A stretch of 64,000 nucleotides of DNA from the NCBI GenBank assembly GCA_001023535.1, contig CP011020.1, forward strand, positions 5,020,501-5,084,500. Direction: 5' to 3'. The stretch is from Pseudomonas chlororaphis. GTDB taxonomy: Bacteria; Pseudomonadota; Gammaproteobacteria; Pseudomonadales; Pseudomonadaceae. The translations under genes and the position numbers were made by a program. Under the pieces are notes generated by a model. The model searched no databases, was not told the origin of the DNA, and saw only the letters and a list, made by a program, of their open reading frames with translations. Position 1 is the stretch's first letter. Each line of letters begins with the position of its first letter. Positions 54,514-62,400 of the stretch are shown here, piece after piece.

Positions 54514-55299
54514 ATGAAAAGCAACGACAATTCCTGGGTGCTCATCACGGGTGCTTCCAGCGGCTTCGGCGAGGAGTTCGCCCGGCAATACGCAGCCCAG
54601 GGAAAATCCCTGGTTCTGGTAGCCCGCAGGCTGGACAAGCTTGAAGCGCTGTCGGCCCAGTTGCGCGAGCGCTTCGGCATCGAGATCCTCGTCGAGCAGG
54701 TCGACCTGTCTTCGGTCCCGGCGATCATCGAGCTGCACAAGCGGCTGGGTCAACAGGGTATTGTGGTCGATGTACTCATCAACAACGCCGGCCATGGATT
54801 GCAGGGCCCGTTCATTGACCACGCCGTTGACCAGTCCCTGGCAATGATCAATCTGGACATCGCCAGCCTCACGGTCATGACTCGCCTCTTCGCGCAGGAC
54901 ATGCGCATCCGCCGTCGGGGCCACATTTTGCAAGTCGCCAGCTTGCTGTCCTATCAAGGCGTGAAGCATTTTGCGGTCTATTCAGCCGCCAAGGCCTACG
55001 TACTCCGCTTCTGCGAGGCGCTGCACCAGGAGCTCAAGGCCGATGGCGTGGTCGTGACCGCACTGTGCCCGGGCATGTCCGATACCGGGTTTGCCCAAAG
55101 CGCCAGCCAGAAACTCACGCCGGTGCTGAGGAAGGTGATGATGCAACCTCAACCGGTGGTTCGCGCCGGCATCCGCGCGCTGCAAGCCGGGCGCATGAGT
55201 GTCGTACCCGGTTTCGGCAACAAGGCGCTCACGGTGTTGACCTGGGCCACGCCGCGCTGGCTCCACCAGCGTCTGATGGCCAATGTCATGGGTGTATGA
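54514..55299 (+). CDS. Short-chain dehydrogenase/reductase
   Basis: This 261-residue SDR of the DltE-like branch has TGASSGFG, NNAGHG and Y-x3-K in YSAAKAY. The C-terminus (LTVLTWATPRWLHQRLMANVMGV) is hydrophobic, as in acyl-chain SDRs. It starts 47 bp after the outer-membrane factor, so it belongs to the same operon under operator site 2. The substrate is unknown. Confidence 0.9.
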   Translation: MKSNDNSWVLITGASSGFGEEFARQYAAQGKSLVLVARRLDKLEALSAQLRERFGIEILVEQVDLSSVPAIIELHKRLGQQGIVVDVLINNAGHGLQGPFIDHAVDQSLAMINLDIASLTVMTRLFAQDMRIRRRGHILQVASLLSYQGVKHFAVYSAAKAYVLRFCEALHQELKADGVVVTALCPGMSDTGFAQSASQKLTPVLRKVMMQPQPVVRAGIRALQAGRMSVVPGFGNKALTVLTWATPRWLHQRLMANVMGV

Positions 55300-55305
55300 A
55301 GGTCG

Positions 55306-55342
55306 CCGTGTGCCGGGCGCCGCGCAGGCGCCCGGCACACGG
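55306..55342. terminator. Bidirectional terminator, perfect 16-bp stem
   Basis: CCGTGTGCCGGGCGCC pairs exactly with GGCGCCCGGCACACGG across a 5-nt loop. It lies between the convergent SDR and FadL genes. Confidence 0.85.
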
Positions 55343-55351
55343 CATGTCGCG

Positions 55352-56623
55352 TCAGAAGCGATAGCTGATCGAAGTACCGAAACCGCTGGCGCTGTTGCGA
55401 TATTTGGCACTGTACGCGCCACGGGTCGCAGAGGTTTCGTTGACCCGCACGCTCTCTTCCTGGAGATAGGAATACGCCAGGTCGATCGTCACATCCTGCA
55501 CCGGCGTCCAGCCGGCACCGAAGCTGAGCACGGTGCGATCACCGGTTGGAATCCGCGGCCCGCGGTTGGTGTTGTTGGCCGGCGACTGATCCACCGACAT
55601 GCCGGCGCGCAGCACCCACTGGTCGTTCAACCGGTATGCCGCGCCGATTGCATGGGCCCAGGTGTCATGCCAGTTCTGTTCTTCGCTGACAGTGCCCAGC
55701 GCGCCGCTCAACAGTGCAGGCAAGCCTGAGTTCTCGATGGTCAGTTCCTTGAAGCGACTCCAGCGTGTCCAGGTACTGCCCAGATAAAGGGTCCAGTCAT
55801 CATTGAGCTGGTGGGTGAGCGAGAGATCGACTGACTCAGGGAGGTCCACATCCAGTGACGCGTCATAACTACGCCCGCTGACCCCGACGACGCTGAAAAT
55901 CCCGCCGGTGAGCTTGGACTTCGCGTCCAGGTGATAACTGACCTTGGAGTGATACGTCAGCCCCAGGCGGGTCCGGTCGGTGGCCTGCACCAGGAGACCG
56001 GCATTGAAGCCGAGTGCGGTGTCGTCGCCGTTGCTTTTCAGCTTCCCATCGTTGCTGCCGGGGCTCAGAGGATTGGGGACCATTCCGGAGATCTCACCGC
56101 TGATCCGGTTGATGGTCGGCCCGAACCCGATCGACACCTTGTCGTTGAAGGCATAGCTGACAGTGGGCTGGAAGGTCAGCGTCGTCACTTCGCTTTTGTT
56201 GGCGTAGTAACGCCCGGCAAAGTCGCTGCCGTAATCGGTGATCAAGCCAAACGGCACGTAGAAACCCACGCCGACGGCCCAGTGCTCGTCCAGCGGCTTG
56301 ACGTAGTAACCCATCGGCACCGTGGTGGTTGGCACCATGTCACCGTCTTGCTGGCCGCCGAATGTGCTGCGGGTCTGGCTGATATCGCTCTTGGCAAACA
56401 GCGTCGCTGCGCCGAGGCTGACCTGCTCGTGCTTCAAGCGCGACATGCCCGCCGGGTTACCGAAGACCGTGCTGGCATCTTCCGCTGAAGAAGAACGCCC
56501 GGCGAATCCCGTCCCCATCCCGCTGATGCTCTGTTCGTTAAGGGCGAAGCCGCTTGCAAACACCTGGGAAGTGGCAAGGGTGACGGCGAGCCCCAAGGGG
56601 GCCTTGAGCAAGATTTTTTTCAT
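55352..56623 (-). CDS. FadL-family outer-membrane transporter
   Basis: This 423-residue porin has a signal peptide (residues 1-23, ending VFA). It carries the FadL plug start SGFALNEQSISGMGTGFAG and the NPAGMSRL motif, then a 14-stranded barrel ending in YRF. FadL proteins take up long-chain fatty acids and hydrophobic compounds. It is 51 bp downstream of the thioesterase gene in the same direction, forming the unit controlled by operator site 3. Confidence 0.93.
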   Translation of the reverse strand: MKKILLKAPLGLAVTLATSQVFASGFALNEQSISGMGTGFAGRSSSAEDASTVFGNPAGMSRLKHEQVSLGAATLFAKSDISQTRSTFGGQQDGDMVPTTTVPMGYYVKPLDEHWAVGVGFYVPFGLITDYGSDFAGRYYANKSEVTTLTFQPTVSYAFNDKVSIGFGPTINRISGEISGMVPNPLSPGSNDGKLKSNGDDTALGFNAGLLVQATDRTRLGLTYHSKVSYHLDAKSKLTGGIFSVVGVSGRSYDASLDVDLPESVDLSLTHQLNDDWTLYLGSTWTRWSRFKELTIENSGLPALLSGALGTVSEEQNWHDTWAHAIGAAYRLNDQWVLRAGMSVDQSPANNTNRGPRIPTGDRTVLSFGAGWTPVQDVTIDLAYSYLQEESVRVNETSATRGAYSAKYRNSASGFGTSISYRF

Positions 56624-56674
56624 TATTAGAACTCTAGGAACACTGGCTGAGGGGTGTAACGGTTTGCTTTTCTA

Positions 56675-57454
56675 TCAGGTGAAAATGGCCACGGTCTGAC
56701 GTGCCCAAAGCACTCGCCGCCCGCTCTCGTCCCAGACCTCCATGTCCTGTAACGAATAGCCTTCGAAGGCCTGGCGACTGAAGGAACCGATAAGAAACCA
56801 TTCGCCGGCCACGGCGGGCTGCGGCAGATCGATTGTCCAGGACGCCGAGCTGATGGCGGCCGGCTCCGTGAAGCAGGTCATGGCGGCTGGCGGCAGACTG
56901 TCCGCGAGGGCGATCAGGGCCACCGCCGGGTCCACCCCTTGGGCATCCAGGTGACGGACCCACATCAATAGCTCGGGATTTTGCGCACCGGACACCGGCA
57001 ACGAGCCGCCTGCGGGACGCATCTCGAAGTTGAAGGCGCAGGCCGGCGCAATGGCGCGGTCCAGCTCCAGCGTGGGGTATCGCGACGGGCCTTCCACCGG
57101 CGGGCAACCCCACGCCTCATGGGTAATCCGGCTGGCCCGTGGCTGCGCAAACAGCAAGGTCGTGCGCAACGCCAGCTCATCACCGGACGTGCAGTCGACC
57201 GACACTGAAGTCACGGATCGCCCTTCGCGCAACACGCTTGTGTGGAATGTCTGGGGTTGCGTGACGGGCCCAATGAATGACACCTGCGCAGACTTGAACG
57301 GCGGGAAGCCTTCAGGCCGCTCGCGCAAAACCGTCTCCAACGACAATGCCGCCGACAAGCCACCGAAGATCGTTCGACCTTGCTGCCAATTGGCCGGAGC
57401 CACAAATGGCACGCCCGGATCAAATTGCGCCAAAACCTCAGCGAAGCGGGTCAT
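56675..57454 (-). CDS. Acyl-CoA thioesterase-like double-hotdog protein
   Basis: This 259-residue protein has the TesB-like layout: a first hotdog (FGGLSAALSLETVL ... PFKSAQVSFIGPV) and a second (ASWTIDLPQPAVAGEWFLIGSFSRQAFEGY). It should hydrolyse acyl-CoA or a related thioester in the cytoplasm. It is the first gene of the thioesterase-FadL unit; operator site 3 lies about 110 bp upstream of its ATG. The exact chain specificity is unknown. Confidence 0.88.
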   Translation of the reverse strand: MTRFAEVLAQFDPGVPFVAPANWQQGRTIFGGLSAALSLETVLRERPEGFPPFKSAQVSFIGPVTQPQTFHTSVLREGRSVTSVSVDCTSGDELALRTTLLFAQPRASRITHEAWGCPPVEGPSRYPTLELDRAIAPACAFNFEMRPAGGSLPVSGAQNPELLMWVRHLDAQGVDPAVALIALADSLPPAAMTCFTEPAAISSASWTIDLPQPAVAGEWFLIGSFSRQAFEGYSLQDMEVWDESGRRVLWARQTVAIFT

Positions 57455-57561
57455 ATCGACGTTCTCCTACGGAGCTGAACGAGAACCCGCACGAGCGTCG
57501 CAAACACATGCCGAAGCTGTATCGAGGGGATCTCTGGATCGTTGAAGCCATACTTATTCAA

Positions 57562-57585
57562 GTGACTAATTGTGTCAATAGTCAC
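57562..57585. promoter_or_regulatory. Operator site 3 (GTGAC-N14-GTCAC) upstream of thioesterase-FadL
   Basis: GTGACTA-N10-TAGTCAC. On the minus strand it contains TTGACA, followed after 16-17 bp by TAAGTAT, a likely promoter of the thioesterase gene whose -35 box would be blocked by a repressor. Confidence 0.8.
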
Positions 57586-57677
57586 CATGCAGACAAAAAG
57601 CGACTTCTCGGTCAGGCACCTACCGAAAGCGAGGAACGTGGTGTGGTTTGGGACGGCTGCGCGCGGCAGCCCTCCGT

Positions 57678-58298
57678 TCAGGGCATCAGGCTGCGCAGGA
57701 TGAGGTTCGCGGTCAGCGTCGGCGCAACCTCGACGTGGTCGAGGCTGTACTGCAGCAACAGAGGATTGACGAAAGGTCGGAGGGTCAGGTGGATCGCTTC
57801 AACGGTTTCGTCCAGGGGAGTCTTGCGCTCGAACTCACCGCTTTCACGCCCTTCGCGCACCACCTGCACCACGAATTGCTTGATCCGTGCGTCATACACC
57901 TGGGAGCTGGGCCAGCGCTCCGACGCGGAGAATGCGGCAATGTCGTAGAGCTTGCGATCATTGAAGAACAGGTCGATTCCGGTGGTGATCAAGGTCTTGA
58001 CCAGACGGCGAAAGCGCTCTGTCGAAGAGAGCCCTTGCTCGTTGATGGCCTCCTCCACGGCCTCGACGATCTTCGCAAGACAACTGGAGCAAATGGCCTC
58101 GCCAATCGCCTGCTTAGAATCGAAGAACTTATAGATGTACGCCTTGGAAAAGCCGATGGCCTTGGCCAAGTCGGACACAGTGGTCTTGGCGTAACCGTAT
58201 TGACTGAAATGCTCGTTGGCCGCCGCGACAATCTGGTCGCGAATGTCATGATCGGCAGGGCCGCGAGTGCTGGGCGAAGGTGCTGGAGACTGGTTCAT
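57678..58298 (-). CDS. TetR-family repressor of the GTGAC-N14-GTCAC regulon
   Basis: This 206-residue regulator has an N-terminal HTH (TVSDLAKAIGFSKAYIYKFFDSKQAI) and a C-terminal ligand domain with two close Cys (ICSSCLAKI). Start 58298 is preferred to upstream in-frame starts because operator site 4 lies at 58338-58361 and would otherwise be coding. Its neighbours all carry the same operator, so autoregulation and control of the pump, channel, thioesterase and FadL units are inferred. The ligand is probably acyl-like. Confidence 0.88.
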   Translation of the reverse strand: MNQSPAPSPSTRGPADHDIRDQIVAAANEHFSQYGYAKTTVSDLAKAIGFSKAYIYKFFDSKQAIGEAICSSCLAKIVEAVEEAINEQGLSSTERFRRLVKTLITTGIDLFFNDRKLYDIAAFSASERWPSSQVYDARIKQFVVQVVREGRESGEFERKTPLDETVEAIHLTLRPFVNPLLLQYSLDHVEVAPTLTANLILRSLMP

Positions 58299-58337
58299 AG
58301 AAAGCAGCTTACGCATCCCAGCGAGCGATGACAACTT

Positions 58338-58361
58338 GTGACCACTTACGAATACCGTCAC
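58338..58361. promoter_or_regulatory. Operator site 4 (GTGAC-N14-GTCAC) upstream of the TetR gene
   Basis: TGTGAC-N14-GTCACA, 40 bp upstream of the TetR start. The half-sites match sites 1-3 at the GTGAC/GTCAC core; the inner bases are less symmetrical. Confidence 0.75.
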
Positions 58362-59333
58362 AAGGTAACCATTCGTCAGTTGCATAAGGGATGCGGTGAG
58401 TGGTTGCCCTGCGCTCGACCGCACACCCTGCTGTTAAGTCTGCCCGGCCACCTAGCGACCCAACTAAGTCTGCGGCCGTCGATCGGATCGAGATTGGCGC
58501 AAATAAAAATTAATTCGCAATAAGCCGCATCAATTTAAAGCGTAGCTCGCAATTGATTCTTTCCAGACAATTGACTAAATATTACACACGCAACACATTA
58601 GACGCCGCTGGGACACCACTTCGCGCGCTACGGCAATATATGGTAAGGAATACCAAATACTTGAAGTCAATGACGACTTCCTCTCAGGGAAAGAGCCTGT
58701 AACACCTAGCCTTCGCGGCTCCTCCAGCCCGCCCTGCTTTAGGCCTCCTCTACGATTTTTACTACAAAAATCTGAAGCTTTCCGATTAAGCCACGGCATC
58801 AATTTGAAATTTTGTTTCTCACTTTTTTTGAGGTCAGCTGCTGCGCAGCAGATTTCACGGTAGAGCGCCTCATATCCATATGAAAGGCGTATGGGCTGGC
58901 TTACCGATCGGACTGATCAAACAGATGTCGCCATTTTATCGATCTCAATCAGTCGCCCAATTCATGCTGGAAAGCGGTCGAGTAAAGGGGTAGCGGCTGT
59001 AACGCATTTATTGTTTCACTAGCCTATGACAGTGCAGTTCCATATAAGGACATTGCACTCTATGGAATAGCTCATGGTTCTCTACGATTTTCCGTATCGC
59101 CCCAACGTGCCCTGAATCCCAGCTTCCGGGAGGAAACGTTAAGAGGCCGAACCCAAACGGCCCACCTCAACATCATCGCAGGTATGTTGACGCTGATATT
59201 GGGGCAGACGCCATCAGGGAATCGATACTCATCCTTCGAGTCGCTGACGTCAGTGATCGACGCCCTAGTCGCTTTCCACGGTCATCGTCCTGGCATAAGC
59301 GAAGAAACCCTGCTCGCTACGTTTGCGATGGAC
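58362..59333. other. AT-richer region of about 1 kb without a confirmed gene
   Basis: No gene is convincing. A stop-free frame of about 130 codons on the plus strand (58986-59378) lacks a start codon before 59184. It reads SLRFSVSPQRALNPSF around the middle and could be a decayed gene; I do not recognise it. The lower GC matches the adjacent RTX gene, suggesting both arrived together. Confidence 0.45.
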
Positions 59334-59372
59334 AAAAAAACTGCCCCCGCCAACGTGCCTGCGCGGGGGCAG
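59334..59372 (-). terminator. Rho-independent terminator of the RTX gene
   Basis: A 10-bp stem (CTGCCCCCGC / GCGGGGGCAG) with a 12-nt loop is flanked by A7 at 59334-59340, which is a U-tract on the minus strand. It starts 44 nt after the RTX stop codon. Confidence 0.88.
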
Positions 59373-59416
59373 CTTATTTAGATACCGCTCAATGTGAAAG
59401 GAACGTTTACGGCAAC

Positions 59417-62400
59417 TTACTTCCAGTTTGCTGCCAGTACCGAGTCAAGCTGAGCTCGCTGATCCGTGGTAATGGTCGTTTCAGCACCTGGAGCCACACC
59501 AAACGAAGCCATCGTGTCGACCAGACTCTGAACTTGACTATCAAGCAACGTCTTTCCGTCAGACAATTTCATGGCCTCAATGTGATAAACACCCCCTTGA
59601 TACCAGTTACTGACTGTCAGCTTCTCGTCTCCGCCAACGACGCTTATTTCCAAATCAGACCCACTCCTGCGGAACCAAAGGTCTTGAGGGCTAAGATCCG
59701 TCCCAAGCGCTAAGGTATCGCTCATTCCATAGCCTGGATCATACTCATTGACAGTGTCCTGGCCATCGCCGCGGTTAAACAGATAGGTATCCGCGAAGTA
59801 TCCGCCGGTCAATGTGTCGTCCCCTGCCCCTCCCGACAACGTATTGTCTCTTGAGTTGCTAGACACCTGAATCACGTCGTTCCCAGCCTCACCGAATAAC
59901 CGGTTAGTACCGGCTCCGCCGTCAAGCACGTCGTTACCAGCACCGCCATAGATATTGTCATTGCCGTTGGAGCCCGACAGGCTATCGGCTCCTGCTGTGC
60001 CTACCTGCCGCAGGCCCTTAGCTGCGATATCCGCCAGAGCCCATGACGTACCGTCGGCGAACTCGACACGCTCAAGCACGCTCTGTGTCACCACAGAAGC
60101 ACTCGACGTCGCCCCGTCAAACCAGCCTTTAACTTTGACCTGGTCTATACCGTTGCTGTGCATGAACACGACGTCCGCCCCTGACTTGTAAGCTTGGATG
60201 TCGCTAGCCAGGATCCCTGTCCCAAACCTCAAGGTATCGATGCCACCATAACCAGGGTCGTACTCGGAGATCGTGTCCTGACCGTCTCCCAGGTTGAACA
60301 CATAAGTGTCTGAGAAGTAGCCGCCCGTCAGAGTATCGTTACCAGTGCCGCCAACCAGGAGGTTGTCCCTTGAGTTCGTAGCAACCTGGATCAAATCGTT
60401 GCCAGCATCACCGAACAGTTGGTTAGTTCCGCCTGCCGCGTCTAGTGTGTCGTCTCCACTTCCGCCGTGGATAATATCGTTACCATTCCAACCGAGCATG
60501 GTGTCGGCATTGTCCGTGCCCGTTTGATTCAATCCTGTTGCAACCATGTCGGACCAAGTCCAATACGTGCCATCGGCAAACTCGACACGTTCGATGACGC
60601 TTTGACTTACAGAGCTTGTATTCGAGGTCACGCCATCGAACAAGCCTTTGACTGTTATCTGATCAGTCCCGTTTCGATGAAGAAAGGTCAAGTCGAAACC
60701 GGTTCTGCGCATGAGGATATCGCTGGCTTGGACTCCGGAACCAAACCGCAAGGTGTCGAGGCCGCCGTAACCCGGATCGTATTCGGAGATCGTGTCCTGG
60801 CCATCACCCAAGTTGAACAGATAGGTGTCTGAGAAATAACCACCGGACAACGTATCGTTACCGGTCCCACCGGCCAAGGTGTTATCCCTCGAGTTATAGG
60901 CGACTTGGATTACATCATCGCCGGCATCCCCGAACAGTTGGTTGGTACCGGCTCCGCCATCCAAGGTATCGTTTCCACTTCCTCCATGGATGATGTCGTT
61001 GCCATTAAAACCAACCAGGTTGTCCGCCCCCGCGTTCCCCGTCTGGCTCAGACCCGCTGCAACCATATCCGACCATGTCCAGAATGTGCCGTCTGCGAAT
61101 TCAACGCGCTCAATGAGGGTCGAGGTGACGGCGCTCGCATCGCTACCATTGCGGTCGAACACCCCCTTAACCATTAGCTGGTCCGAGCCGTTACGGTGCA
61201 GAAACATTAAGTCAGCACCAGTCCGACGTATCACAATGTCGCTGGCGACAATATCGCTGCCAAAACGTAGAGTATCCGTCGCTACGTTACCGCCGTCATA
61301 CTCGCTGATAGTGTCCTGACCATCACCTAGGTTGAACACGTATGTGTCCGAGAAATAACCACCAGTCAAGACATCGTTACCCGAGCCGCCGGCCAGTGTG
61401 TTGTTCCTTGAATTGTAAGCGACTTGAATAACATCATTGCCTGCATCACCGAATAGCTGATTCGTACCGGATCCGCCATCCAGTAGGTCATCACCGTCTC
61501 CACCATTGATGCTGTCGTTACCGCTCGACCCCGATAGGCTATCGTTCCCGGCTGTACCGACTTGGCGAAAGCCCTTAGTTGCGATATCAGCCAGAGACCA
61601 TGAGGTTCCATCAGCGAACTCTACACGTTCGAGTACACTCTGAGTCACGGCAGCCGCACTGGAGCTCGTTCCATCAAACCAGCCTTTGATTCTGACTTGG
61701 TCGGTGCCATTGTTGTGCATGAAAACGACGTCAGCGCCTGACTTGTAGGCTTGAATGTCGCTAGCCAGAATCCCCGCCCCGAACCGCAAGGTATCGATGC
61801 CACTAAAACCAGCGTCGTATTCCGAGATCGTGTCCTGCCCATCTCCCAAGTTGAACAGATAGGTGTCTGAGAAGTAACCTCCGGTCAACGTATCGTTACC
61901 GGTCCCACCGGCCAATATGTTGTCCCTTGAGTTATAGGCGACCTGGATTACATCATCTCCGGCATCTCCAAACAGCTGGTTGGTACCGGTCCCGGCATCC
62001 AAGGTATCGTTTCCAGCGCCAGCGTGAATGTTGTCGTTGCCATTGAAACCGACCAAGGCATCGGCGCCCGCCGTGCCCGTCTGGTTCAGACCCGCCGCAA
62101 CCATGTCCGACCATGTCCAGAACGTGCCGTCGGCGAACTCAACACGCTCAATGAGGGTCGAGGTGATAGCGCTCGCATCGCTACCATTGCGGTCAAACAC
62201 CCCCTTAACCGTCACTTGGTCCGAGCCATTACGGTGCAGGAACATTAAGTCAGAACCAGTCCGACGCATCACAATGTCGCTGGCGAGAATACCGCTGCCA
62301 AAACGCAGGGTGTCCATCGCCGAGTGGCCGGCGTCGTACTCCGTGATAGTGTCCTGGCCATCACCCAGGTTGAATACGTAAGTGTCCGAAAAGTAGCCAC

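Noticed and set aside
58575..58802. 75-codon minus-strand frame in the RTX-flanking gap
   Set aside because: Cys/Arg/Ser-rich composition without domain or ribosome site; likely chance.
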